From G963704535 sp963704535 (GTDB lineage Bacteria > Chloroflexota > Chloroflexia > Chloroflexales > Roseiflexaceae), in the NCBI GenBank assembly GCA_963704535.1, contig OY969916.1, forward strand, positions 62,001 to 126,000: a DNA stretch of 64,000 bases, written 5' to 3'. The position numbers and the translations under genes were made by a program. This document shows positions 28,037 through 37,359 of this stretch, in pieces. The notes under the pieces were generated by a model that was given only the letters and a program-made list of their open reading frames with translations, had not been told where the DNA came from and ran no database searches. Position 1 is the stretch's first letter. Every line of letters begins with the position of its first letter.

Positions 28037-28081
28037 GAGGATGGAGGATGGAGGATGGAGGATGGAAGATAGCCATCCTCC
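28037..28081. repeat. GGATGGA simple repeat with partial hairpin
   Basis: Five GAGGATGG(A) units end in GGAAGATAGCCATCCTCC, where CCATCCTCC pairs with one GGAGGATGG. It follows the cytochrome stop, and the same unit forms the 32-bp hairpin at 23568. A CCGACCACCGACC repeat lies directly upstream (28010-28035). Confidence 0.65.
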
Positions 28082-28106
28082 CCTTCACCTTGTCATCTTG
28101 TCAATC

Positions 28107-28919
28107 TCACGCCCGCTCGGCCAGCCGCGTGACCAGCGCGCGCTCTTCTGGACCAAACCACGGAGGCTCGCCGGTTGCCGCGTTCTCGCGCGCGTGATCG
28201 GGGTTGGCGGTCGCGGGGATCGCCACGTGGCAGCGTGGGTCGCTGAGCACCCATTTGAGTAACGCCTGTGGCCAGGAGCTGACACCGAACGGTCGCAGCG
28301 GCGCCAAGGCGGCGTCGGGCGGGGGCCGGCGCAGGGCATCGCCCTCGCCGAAGGGGCGCATCACCACCACGCCCAGCCCCAGCTCGGCGGCCAGCGGCAG
28401 GACCGCCCGCTCGACCTCGCGCTCGAACGGGTTGTAGGGGATCTGGATCGCGGTGATCCGGCCGGTTCGCATCATCCGCCGCAGCTCGTCAAACGCGGCG
28501 GCGCTGTAGTGCGTCGCCCCGATCGCACCGACCTGGCCTGCGTCGCGCAACTGCTCCAGTAGCGCCAGTTGCTCCGGCCAGTTCACCAGGTTGTGGACCT
28601 GGTAAAGATCGACGCGACCGGCGTAGAAGCCGAGGGCGCGCTGGGCCTGCGCGCGGCCCTCGGCGGCGCCCTGCGCCCAGATCTTGGTGGCGATCAGCGC
28701 CTGCTCGCGCCGCCCCGTCAGCGCCTCGCCCAGCACACGCTCGGCCGCGCCGTACATCGGCGATGAGTCAAACAGGGTTATGCCAGCGTCGAGCGCGGCG
28801 GCGACCACTGCGTGGGCGCGCTGCTCGGCCGCCGCGCCGCGCACGTCGAAGGTGCGCCACGTCCCCATCCCGATCACCGGCACCCGCAGCCCGGTCTGCC
28901 CCAGTATGCGCTGTTCCAT
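28107..28919 (-). CDS. aldo/keto reductase
   Basis: A 270-residue NAD(P)H-dependent oxidoreductase of the AKR fold. GITLFDSSPMYGAAERVLGE carries the catalytic Asp and Tyr, ALIATKIW the Lys and VDLYQVHNLVNWPEQLALLE the His. ATG 28919 is the only good start. The C-terminal ALLKWVLSDPRCHVAIPATA is the cofactor-binding region. It is shorter than classical AKRs (about 310-330) and resembles bacterial AKR5-like members. No substrate can be assigned. Confidence 0.9.
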   Translation of the reverse strand: MEQRILGQTGLRVPVIGMGTWRTFDVRGAAAEQRAHAVVAAALDAGITLFDSSPMYGAAERVLGEALTGRREQALIATKIWAQGAAEGRAQAQRALGFYAGRVDLYQVHNLVNWPEQLALLEQLRDAGQVGAIGATHYSAAAFDELRRMMRTGRITAIQIPYNPFEREVERAVLPLAAELGLGVVVMRPFGEGDALRRPPPDAALAPLRPFGVSSWPQALLKWVLSDPRCHVAIPATANPDHARENAATGEPPWFGPEERALVTRLAERA

Positions 28920-28942
28920 TGTTGTGGCTCCAAATCATGCTC

Positions 28943-29040
28943 AGAGGCTGTCTGAAAGGAGGAGTTTGAGGGGCTGCCCCTCAAGAATCTCTTTCTACCA
29001 CGGACTACGAGCGACAAACCACCTTTTTCAGACAGTCTCT
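28943..29040. mobile_element. MITE-like element (family B), 98 bp
   Basis: The left end AGAGGCTGTCTGAAAGG and right end CAGACAGTCTCT form inverted repeats. The core has GAGTTTGAGGGGCTGCCCC, CACGGACTACGAGCGACAAA and a CTTTTTCAGAC end. It lies just upstream of the aldo/keto reductase start. Confidence 0.8.
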
Positions 29041-29513
29041 CACGGGACAGCAAATGATAGCATAGTACTGCTCCCTTCATTCCCCTGATTTGTTGCGTAC
29101 TCGCTACCATTTAGCCACCGTCTCGGACTCATGCTGTCGCGCAAGCCCTGTACCATGCGGCACAATATCGGCGCTGGGCATGGCGGTGCGTACCACCACT
29201 CAAGCCCGTGACAAAGGAGGACAGGATTGATACGTGGGCACAGCGCGGTCGGATCTTCCTGACAGTGGTGCTCGTTTTGGTGGTGCAGCTTCTACGTCGG
29301 GGGAGGGCCAGACAGGATGATGTAATCAGACCATTTGTTTCCTGCTGCGACCGTGGAATGTTATAATAGCGGCCATGTTATAGGTGGCTCTTTATCGCAG
29401 AGCAATTCTGATTGGTATCTTTGCCGCCAAATTTGAGAGATGAGAGGCCCTGAGCATCATAGTGTAAGCAGCAATGATGCCAACCAGGGCATATCATAAG
29501 AGTGAGGGTATTC
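29041..29513. other. intergenic region upstream of the two-TM protein gene
   Basis: No convincing gene is seen. A frame without a usable start near 29230-29350 encodes a short hydrophobic stretch (RIFLTVVLVLVVQLL) and may be a gene relic. TATAAT at 29362-29367 is a candidate -10 for the downstream gene. The rest is unremarkable. Confidence 0.35.
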
Positions 29514-30290
29514 ATGATCCGTCTCATCCGCCGCCTTCTTTCCAAAAATACGGAGAGATTTGTACTTTTTATTGGAGGTGTTCTGATTTCAAGTGCTGCT
29601 TCTGGACTATTGGAGAACACTCTCACCTGGTCTGAAGGAATGCTTATCGGGGCAGTAGTTATTATCATGATAGCCAGTCTGTTTCTCTTTGCAGACACTC
29701 GCACTTGTATACAAGATTTATCGGACAAGATCGAGGCAAATGTACGAAATAGATCATACGTCGAACAAGCAGACATGTATCGGGACTTAGCCAAATATAT
29801 CGATGATAAAGGAGTGAGGAAAGCCGTTCTTATTCAATATAGTAGTGCTTCGGCGACAAATTTGCTGAGAAAACTCATTAGTAAGAATGCTCATGTTATA
29901 TTGTATGTTAAATCTCTCGACAATGCCGTGAGCGATATGCAAAAGAACCGTATTAAAAATACTATCCAGCAATTACACGGCGTGATTCAGGGTTCAAAAC
30001 GATATAGGCTCGTTGTTTACGAGTACGATACGCCAGCATCAATTAGAGCTGTAAAGATCGATGATGAAGTAATAGCTATTGGCTGGTATACATATGAACA
30101 CATGCTAACGTCCGATACAAATTATCCGGGTGATAATTTTGAGATCTCTGGACATGATGTGGCAGGTATGTTACTCTTTCGCGGTAGCCCCGAGTATGAT
30201 ACGCTCAATAAAATGTTTGAGAATCAGATACGAGATTATGAACAATACATTAAGGTAAAAACTAAAGACCCTCTATTGAGGTTACCTTAA
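29514..30290 (+). CDS. two-TM hypothetical protein with possible PLD-like domain
   Basis: A 258-residue protein. Two N-terminal TM helices (about 16-34 and 41-63) precede a cytoplasmic domain of about 190 residues. The pattern GVRKAVLIQYSSASATNLLR, HVILYVKSLDNAV, RYRLVVYEYD and IDDEVIAIGWYTYE resembles phospholipase-D-like folds that have lost the HxK catalytic pair. Codon use is AT-rich compared with neighbours, a sign of transfer. ATG 29514 has GTGAGGG upstream. It could be a membrane-associated sensor or defence-type effector, but nothing nearby proves this. Confidence 0.6.
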   Translation: MIRLIRRLLSKNTERFVLFIGGVLISSAASGLLENTLTWSEGMLIGAVVIIMIASLFLFADTRTCIQDLSDKIEANVRNRSYVEQADMYRDLAKYIDDKGVRKAVLIQYSSASATNLLRKLISKNAHVILYVKSLDNAVSDMQKNRIKNTIQQLHGVIQGSKRYRLVVYEYDTPASIRAVKIDDEVIAIGWYTYEHMLTSDTNYPGDNFEISGHDVAGMLLFRGSPEYDTLNKMFENQIRDYEQYIKVKTKDPLLRLP

Positions 30291-30402
30291 TCACTACACG
30301 AAAGAACAATAAAAGCAGTAGCGAGCTAACAGCGCGTTGATCCTTTGAAGGAGCATCCTCCATGGTGACCAAGGATCAGCCGATCGTCATCACAGCGGCC
30401 TG

Positions 30403-30502
30403 AGAGGCTATCTGAAAAGGTTGATTTGTCGCTCATAGTCGTGGTGGGAAGGGGGTTCTTGAGGGGCGTCCCCCTCAAACTCCCCCTTTTCAGACAGTTT
30501 CT
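30403..30502. mobile_element. MITE-like element (family B), 100 bp
   Basis: The ends AGAGGCTATCTGAAAAGG and CCTTTTCAGACAGTTTCT are inverted repeats. Inside are TTGATTTGTCGCTCATAGTC and the TTGAGGGGCGTCCCCCTCAA palindrome. It ends 11 bp before the amine oxidase start codon and probably carries its upstream region. Confidence 0.8.
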
Positions 30503-30512
30503 GAGGCATCCC

Positions 30513-31844
30513 ATGACCGAGGAACGTGTCGACGTGCTGGTGATTGGCGCTGGCGCGGCCGGGCTGGCGGCTGCCCGCGAGCTTAACCGCGCCGGGCTCA
30601 GCGTGCGGGTGCTGGAGGCGCGCGAGCGCATCGGCGGGCGGATCTCGACCCTGCGCGCGCCGTCGGCGCCGCTCCCAATCGAACTGGGCGCCGAGTTCAT
30701 TCACGGCCTGCCGCCCGAGACCTGGGCGATCGTCGGCGCCGCCGGCCTCCCGGTCTACGAGGTCGGCGGCGACCGTTGGTGGTCGCGCGGCGGAACGCTG
30801 ACGCAGGGCAACCCGCGCTGGGAGCAGATGGATGACCTGCTGGGCCGGATGGAGCAGGCGCAGGACCAGTCATTCCACGACTTCCTGGCGCCGTATGCTG
30901 GCGACGAGCAGTGGCGCGAGGCCGCAACGCAGACAGTGGCCTATGTCGAAGGCTTCCACGCCGCCAGAACCGAGCGCATCAGCGTACGCGCCCTGGTGCG
31001 CGAGCGGCACGCCGCAGCCGCGATCGACGGCGACCGTTCCTTTCGCGTTCTGGGCGGCTACGACCAGGTGGCGCACTGGCTGCGCGCCGGGCTGGACCCC
31101 GAAAGCGCCACCGTGCATCTCAGCACCGTCGTGGCCGAGGTGCGCTGGCGCCGTGGCGCCGCCACCGTAATCGCCCACTCGCGCCTTGGGCAGCCGCTCG
31201 ACGCCTTCCACGCGCGGTGTGCCGTGGTGACGCTGCCGCTGGGCGTCCTGCAAGCGCCGCCGGGCGAGCTGGGCAGCGTACGCTTCGAGCCGGGGCTGCC
31301 GCAGCAGCACGACGCCGCCGCCCAGCTGGAGATGGGCCAGGCACTGCGGGTAGTGCTGCGCTTCCGCGAGCGCTTCTGGGAGCACGATCGGCGCCTGGCC
31401 CGGCTGAGCTTTCTTCACGCCCCCGGCGCGCCGCTGCCGACATGGTGGACGGCGTACCCAGTGCAGGCGCCGCTGCTGACCGGGTGGGCCGGCGGGCCGG
31501 CCGCCGCCAGGCTATCCCAGCGCGGCGAGCAGTTCATCGTCGAGCAGGCGGTCGCGGCGCTGGCGCAGGCGCTGGGCATGCGCCGGTCGTCGATCGAGGC
31601 GCTGATCGAAGCCTGGCACGTCCACGATTGGCAGGCCGACCCGTTCGCACGCGGCGCCTACAGCTACATCCCGGTCGGCGGCCTCGACGCGCCGGAAGCG
31701 CTAGCCACGCCGGTCGAGGATACGATCTTCTTCGCCGGCGAGGCGACCAGCAGCGACGGACACAGCGGCACCGTCCACGCCGCGCTCGCCAGCGGCCGGC
31801 GCGCGGCGCGCGAAATCATCCAACGCCTGCGACCGCTGATGTGA
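30513..31844 (+). CDS. flavin-containing amine oxidase
   Basis: A 443-residue FAD enzyme. The dinucleotide motif VLVIGAGAAGLAAA (G12-x-G14-x-x-G17) is followed by VRVLEARERIGGRI and LGAEFIHG. The C-terminal IFFAGEATSSDGHSGTVHAA binds FAD. This pattern fits monoamine/polyamine oxidases, which oxidise amines to aldehydes with peroxide release. The start is ATG 30513; the frame open from 30426 runs through a MITE-like element. No signal peptide, so probably cytoplasmic. The amine substrate is unknown. Confidence 0.9.
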   Translation: MTEERVDVLVIGAGAAGLAAARELNRAGLSVRVLEARERIGGRISTLRAPSAPLPIELGAEFIHGLPPETWAIVGAAGLPVYEVGGDRWWSRGGTLTQGNPRWEQMDDLLGRMEQAQDQSFHDFLAPYAGDEQWREAATQTVAYVEGFHAARTERISVRALVRERHAAAAIDGDRSFRVLGGYDQVAHWLRAGLDPESATVHLSTVVAEVRWRRGAATVIAHSRLGQPLDAFHARCAVVTLPLGVLQAPPGELGSVRFEPGLPQQHDAAAQLEMGQALRVVLRFRERFWEHDRRLARLSFLHAPGAPLPTWWTAYPVQAPLLTGWAGGPAAARLSQRGEQFIVEQAVAALAQALGMRRSSIEALIEAWHVHDWQADPFARGAYSYIPVGGLDAPEALATPVEDTIFFAGEATSSDGHSGTVHAALASGRRAAREIIQRLRPLM

Positions 31845-31890
31845 AAAGGGGGAGTTTGAGGGGGTCGCCCCTCAAGAATAACCCACCCAC
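31845..31890. repeat. family B core repeat
   Basis: GGGGGAGTTTGAGGGGGTCG and CCCCTCAAGAATAACCC directly follow the amine oxidase stop. CTGACAACTGACAACTGAC repeats come next (about 31904-31922), before the coaD ribosome site. Confidence 0.7.
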
Positions 31891-31944
31891 ATCTTCATCC
31901 GCTGACAACTGACAACTGACCACGGACAAACAAGGGAGGACTCG

Positions 31945-32451
31945 ATGCCCAGGGCAGTCTATGCCGGCAGCTTTGACCCGATCACCAACGGCCATCTCTG
32001 GATGATCCAGCAGGGCGCGCAGCTCTTCGACGAGCTGGTCGTCGCCGTCGGCGTCAACCCCGATAAACACTCCACCTTCACCCTCGACGAACGGCTCCAG
32101 ATGCTGCGGGAGTCACTGGCCGGCCTCTCGAACATCGCGGTGGAGCACTTCGCGAATCAATTCCTGGTTCGCTACGCCGAGGCCATCGGCGCGCGCTATG
32201 TCTTGCGCGGCATTCGGAGCGAGGCCGACTTCGACTATGAGCGCCGGATGCGCCAGATCAACAGCGACTTCTGCCCGCAGATCACCACGGTCTTTCTAGT
32301 CCCGCCCCGCGATATCTCCGAGATCAGCTCCAGCATGGTCAAAGGCTTGATCGGCCCTGACGGCTGGGAGTCAGTTGTGCGCCCATATGTCCCCGAGGCG
32401 GTGTTCCGCTTTCTGATGCAAAAGTTTGCCCTCGGCCAGCCCGGCGAGTAA
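31945..32451 (+). CDS. coaD: phosphopantetheine adenylyltransferase
   Basis: A 168-residue enzyme for the fourth step of coenzyme A synthesis: it joins 4'-phosphopantetheine and ATP to give dephospho-CoA and pyrophosphate. The nucleotidyltransferase motif YAGSFDPITNGH is at 6-17, and the C-terminal ISEISSSMVKGL is the second CoaD signature. RYVLRGIRSEADFDYE is the substrate-binding region. GGGAGG lies upstream of the ATG. Length is normal for CoaD. It stands alone, without rsmD. Confidence 0.95.
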   Translation: MPRAVYAGSFDPITNGHLWMIQQGAQLFDELVVAVGVNPDKHSTFTLDERLQMLRESLAGLSNIAVEHFANQFLVRYAEAIGARYVLRGIRSEADFDYERRMRQINSDFCPQITTVFLVPPRDISEISSSMVKGLIGPDGWESVVRPYVPEAVFRFLMQKFALGQPGE

Positions 32452-32703
32452 CATCGACAATCTGCTCCGTGGGAGGTTGAGGGAGCCGGCCCTCGACCTC
32501 CCTTTTAATCTTACGCGAAATCGTAAAGCCCCGCATTACCGCCCAGTGCTACATTTCGCTACCGATCAGTTATCAAAATGATCGCGCGGGCGCCCGCAAC
32601 GCCATCTATCATGCCCATGCTGACGTCAGGTGCGGGTGGTCGCCCCATGGCGCCGAGCACGAACAAGCGATGAATGATCCTGAAACCCTTTGACGGAGGC
32701 GTT

Positions 32704-34363
32704 ATGGCCCAATGGTTGACATGGCTGCTGACGATCGATACCGATGTGGACGAGGCCCGGCGGCGCGGGCGCCACGTCGTCATACTGGCGCTGGGCTTGC
32801 TGGTGATGGTGCTTCTGTTTGTACCGGTGATCCTGTTTAATTCAACCTCTACCACCGGCCTGTGGATCGTCAGCATGGCCGGCATCGTCATTGCGGGGGC
32901 CTTGCTGCTGGCGCGGCGCGGCTATGTGACGGCCGGCGGGCTGATCCTGATCGCGACCATAGCCATCGCAACGCTCGGTAGCAGCGCCTACAGCGGCAGA
33001 ATCGGGATCACGCCCTTCTACACGTTGCTTGGGGTGCTGATCGCGGGCCTGGTGCTGCGACCGTGGCAGATCTGGGCGACGCTGGGCGCTTACCTGGGCG
33101 CGCTGGTGCTGATCTGCCTCGCGCTGCCGCAGAGCCCTTTCAACGAGCCGCTGGGCTACTCGGTGCTGACCGGGGCCCCGCTCATGCTGGGCATGGTCGC
33201 GCTGATCGGCTTCCTGACGGCCCACAGCACCGAGACCGCCATTCGCGCCGCGCGCCAGGCCCAGGCCACCGCCGAGGAGACCGCCGCAGCCCTGGAGCAG
33301 CGCATCGCCGCCGAGCAGGTCGCCCAGACCGAGGCCAAGCGGCTCCAGCGGGCCGAGATCGATAGCCGCATGGAGCTTGAGCGCACCGTCGCCGAGTACC
33401 TCGCGTTCGTGCAGCAGGTCGCGCGCGGCGACCTGGCCCAACGCCTGGATGTCACCCAGCATGGCGCGCTGGGCCAGCTCGGCCAGGGGCTCAACGGTAT
33501 GGCCGGCAGCCTGCACCAAATGACCTGCCAGATCCAGGAGGCCAACAACGCGATCGCCGCCGCCGCCGCCGAGATCCTGGCCGCCACCACGCAGCAAGCC
33601 GCCAGCGCCGCCGAGCAATCCGCCGCGATCACCCAGACCGCCACGACGGTGGAAGAGGTCAAAGTGATCGCCCAGCAGACGGCGCAGCAGGCCAGCCAGG
33701 TGGCGCGCGATGGGGAAGTCGTGCTCTCGGTGGCCCGCCAGGGCTCGCAGGCGGTCGAGTTCGACCGTGCAGGGCATGGAGCAGATCCGCGTGCGGGTCG
33801 AGACGATCGCCCAATCCATTCTGACCCTCTCGGAGCAGACCCAAGCGATCGGCATGATCATCGCGACCGTCAACGACCTGGCCGACCAGTCGAACCTGCT
33901 GGCGCTCAACGCCGCGATCGAGGCAGCGCGGGCCGGCGAGCAGGGGCGCAGCTTCGCCGTCGTAGCCCAGCATGTTCGCGGGCTGGCCGAGCGGAGCAAG
34001 GCCGCCACTGCCCAGGTACGCGCGATCCTGAGCGAGATCCAGAAGGCTGCCCAGGACGCCGTGCTGGTGACGGAGGAAGGCACCAAAGGCGTTGCGAACG
34101 GCAGCACGCTGGCCGCCCAGACCGGGCAGGTGATCCACCGCATCGCTGCCGAGATCGAGGGCGGCGCCCAGGCCAATGTGCAGATGGCGGCAGCGGCCCA
34201 GCAGCAGACCGCCGGCATGGAGCAGATCGGCCAGGCGATGACCTCGATGCAGCAAGCGACCGCCCAGGTGTCCTCCAGCACGCGCCAGGTCGAGCGCGCA
34301 GCGCGCGACCTACACACCCTGGCCCAGACACTCCAGCGCACTATCGCCGCCTACCAGCTCTAG
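32704..34363 (+). pseudogene. methyl-accepting chemotaxis protein, frameshifted
   Basis: ATG 32704 follows GGAGG (32695-32699). The first part has a membrane region of about six TM helices without a large periplasmic loop, then a HAMP-like coiled coil and the start of the signalling helix, up to VARQGSQAVE near 33760. The frame then shifts; STVQGMEQIRVRVETIAQSI and the conserved tip LADQSNLLALNAAIEAARAG continue in the next frame to 34363. Removing one T at 33760/33761 (GAGTTCGACC to GAGTCGACC) restores a receptor of about 550 residues. Sequence error or recent mutation is possible. Confidence 0.85.
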
Positions 34364-34395
34364 CATGGTATACTAAGCGCAATACCTTTCAAATA

Positions 34396-34453
34396 AGACC
34401 TGACAGGTCTGACACTGGCGTTTTCGATGCCTTCCCCAAGACCTGTCAGGTCT
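34396..34453. repeat. 15-bp inverted repeat pair (AGACCTG-CAGGTCT)
   Basis: AGACCTGACAGGTCT (34396-34410) and AGACCTGTCAGGTCT (34439-34453) are exact reverse complements separated by 28 bp, and each is itself a near-palindrome. They follow the chemoreceptor stop; this could be a terminator or a protein-binding site. Confidence 0.75.
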
Positions 34454-34493
34454 GAGCAATGCAACTGATCCAAAGCTCCGACGTAGATCATCT

Positions 34494-34745
34494 CTGGAAA
34501 GGGGTTTTGAGGGATAGTCCTCTCAGCCCCCCCACCCATTCTGGAAAAAGGGGGGTTGAGGGGTAGCACCTCAGCCTCCTCCACCCATTCTGGAAAAAGG
34601 GGTTTGAGGGGGTAGCCCCCTCAGTCTCCCCCACCCATTCTGGAAAAAGGGGGGTTGAGGGGGTAGCCCCCTCAGTCTCCCCCACCCATTCTGGAAAAAG
34701 GGGGTTTGAGGGGGTAGCCCCCTCAGTCTCTCCCCACCCACAGTA
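34494..34745. repeat. five tandem family A GC-palindrome repeats
   Basis: Five units of about 50 bp, each beginning TTCTGGAAA(AA)GGGG and containing TTGAGGGGGTAGCCCCCTCA and CTCCCCCACCCA, stand head to tail. Unit 1 and unit 2 are the most diverged; units 3-5 are nearly identical, indicating recent expansion. This is the densest array of the family in the window. There are no unique spacers, so it is not CRISPR. Confidence 0.9.
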
Positions 34746-34778
34746 TAAACAGAGACGGCAAGGAAGGATTGACAAGTC

Positions 34779-35885
34779 ATGGTCGACGAACAGATTTTGG
34801 GCAAGGCCAAGGGCGGAAAGCAGAAGGCCGAACGGCTCAAGACCGTGCGCGCCAAGGAGCTACAGGTTGAGCAGCAGATGGACCAAGGCATCTCGCAGTA
34901 CGAGTCGACGATCGACCGGCTGACCGATGTCAAGCAGCGCGGCCAGGCCAATATCGCCGACCTCAGCAAGCTGGACACCGCGATCAGCAGCGGTCGGCAA
35001 TACACCGGCGACCTCCAGTCGCTGATCGAAGACCTGACTGGCGAGCTGGACGAGCTGGGCCGCAACGTCACGACCATGCGCGACGCGCGGGGCCTGGAGC
35101 GGCTGGTCGGGCGCTTCAACAAGCGCTGGGCGCGCCAGATGATGGTCAACCGCATCCGCGATCAGAACGTCGAGGGCTCGATGCGGACCATCCTGGCCTA
35201 CGCCCGCGGCACGGTCGAGTCGCTCAACGCCGCGATCGCCAAGAACGCCCAGATCTACGGCAAGCTCCAGGGCACCGACGTCGAGCTCTCGCAGAAGCTG
35301 GGCGACAACCAGCCCAAGTACGAGCACTGGATCAAGGAACTCAAGCGGCTGGAGCAGGAGATCGCCGAGCTTGATCGGCGCATCCAGGTCGCCGACGAGT
35401 CGACCTTCGCCAAGCTCCAGGCCGAGCGCTCGCAGAAGCAGGCCCAGCTCGACCAGGCCAAGATCAACGAGACCCAGTACTTCGAGATCCTCAAGAACGC
35501 CAAGGAAGCCCAGCCGATCGTGCGCGCCCACATGGAGGGCTTCAAGCAGGCGATCGCGGCCCTGACCCAGAACAAGGTCAAGACCCAGGAGAAGATCGCC
35601 AACCTGACCTACGTGTTCGAGGGTATCTACCAGATCATGGAGACCGCGCTGGAGATCAAAGGCTTCTCGACGATCGACAAGTCGCTCAACTACGCCGCCG
35701 ATAGCACCACCCGCGTGATGACCGAGCAGGTCGAGGGCATCCTGGCCGAGACGGCCGACCGGGCCGAGAAGAAGCTGATCGACGAGGCCAAGCTCAAGGA
35801 GTACACCGACCACCTGGAGGAGATCATCGGCGTCTTCGACCAGCGCATGCGCCAGCTTGAGGATGAGTACGCGCAGCAGCGCTAG
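34779..35885 (+). CDS. long coiled-coil protein of unknown function
   Basis: A 368-residue, strongly charged, helical protein without signal peptide or TM segment. Heptad-like stretches run over most of its length (for example KELKRLEQEIAELDRRIQVA and ALTQNKVKTQEKIANL). Its size and all-helical nature loosely recall TelA-type toxic-anion resistance proteins, but I see no firm motif. The start has no strong ribosome site. No partner gene is adjacent: a sigma factor follows on the same strand after a hairpin and truncated repeat. Confidence 0.75.
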   Translation: MVDEQILGKAKGGKQKAERLKTVRAKELQVEQQMDQGISQYESTIDRLTDVKQRGQANIADLSKLDTAISSGRQYTGDLQSLIEDLTGELDELGRNVTTMRDARGLERLVGRFNKRWARQMMVNRIRDQNVEGSMRTILAYARGTVESLNAAIAKNAQIYGKLQGTDVELSQKLGDNQPKYEHWIKELKRLEQEIAELDRRIQVADESTFAKLQAERSQKQAQLDQAKINETQYFEILKNAKEAQPIVRAHMEGFKQAIAALTQNKVKTQEKIANLTYVFEGIYQIMETALEIKGFSTIDKSLNYAADSTTRVMTEQVEGILAETADRAEKKLIDEAKLKEYTDHLEEIIGVFDQRMRQLEDEYAQQR

Positions 35886-35909
35886 CCCCGGCTCGAAGAT
35901 CGAAGATAC

Positions 35910-35948
35910 GAAGATAGAGGATAGCGCCCGGCGCTATCCTCTATCTTC
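35910..35948 (+). terminator. 18-bp perfect hairpin after the coiled-coil gene
   Basis: GAAGATAGAGGATAGCGC (35910-35927) pairs perfectly with 35931-35948 around CCG. It begins 25 nt after the stop and is preceded by CGAAGAT repeats. It has the same architecture as the other simple-sequence hairpins but its own unit (GAAGATA). Confidence 0.6.
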
Positions 35949-36040
35949 ATGTTCAGCGTGTAGATACGGCCCATCATCGTTCAATACCCTACCGCCGAAA
36001 CCGTGGTACGGCTTATGCTACGCTTCAAGAGCATTGTTTA

Positions 36041-36060
36041 AGAGACTGTCTGAAAACGGG
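36041..36060. mobile_element. solo end of a MITE-like element
   Basis: AGAGACTGTCTGAAAACGGG matches the left terminus of the family B elements, but the rest is missing. It lies in the upstream region of the sigma factor gene. Confidence 0.6.
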
Positions 36061-36117
36061 GAGTTGATCGCCCGGCGAGCTTCAGCGGGCCGCCGCGCGG
36101 TTGGAGGAGCACCAGCA

Positions 36118-37155
<1,038 letters not shown>

Positions 37156-37181
37156 GACAAGGTTCTTTGGTGCTTTACAGT

Positions 37182-37238
37182 TCTGGGAAAAAAGGGGGTT
37201 TGAGGGGGCAGCCCCCTCAGTCTCCACCCACATTGTAA
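37182..37238. repeat. family A GC-palindrome repeat
   Basis: TTCTGGGAAAAAAGGGGGTT, GAGGGGGCAGCCCCCTCAGT and a CACATTGTAAAG tail. It joins directly to a truncated family B element. Confidence 0.8.
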
Positions 37239-37290
37239 AGAGGCTGTCTGAACAGGGGGAGTTTGAGGGGTCGCCCTCAAGCTTCCCCTT
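37239..37290. mobile_element. truncated MITE-like element (family B)
   Basis: AGAGGCTGTCTGAACAGG and GGGAGTTTGAGGGGTCGC match the left half of the element, but the right inverted end is lost. It lies upstream of the methyltransferase gene. Confidence 0.65.
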
Positions 37291-37359
37291 CGTGATTTGT
37301 TCAAAATGACCGAGGCAGTGTATACTGCTTCCCCAACCAGATTGTAAAGGGGCAGCAGC

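Noticed and set aside
32842..34341. 499-residue frame on the minus strand opposite the chemoreceptor
   Set aside because: Antisense to the clear TM/MCP coding pattern; composition is typical of a GC-rich shadow.
34494..34745. Possible CRISPR array
   Set aside because: Units stand head to tail with no unique spacers, and no cas genes are present.
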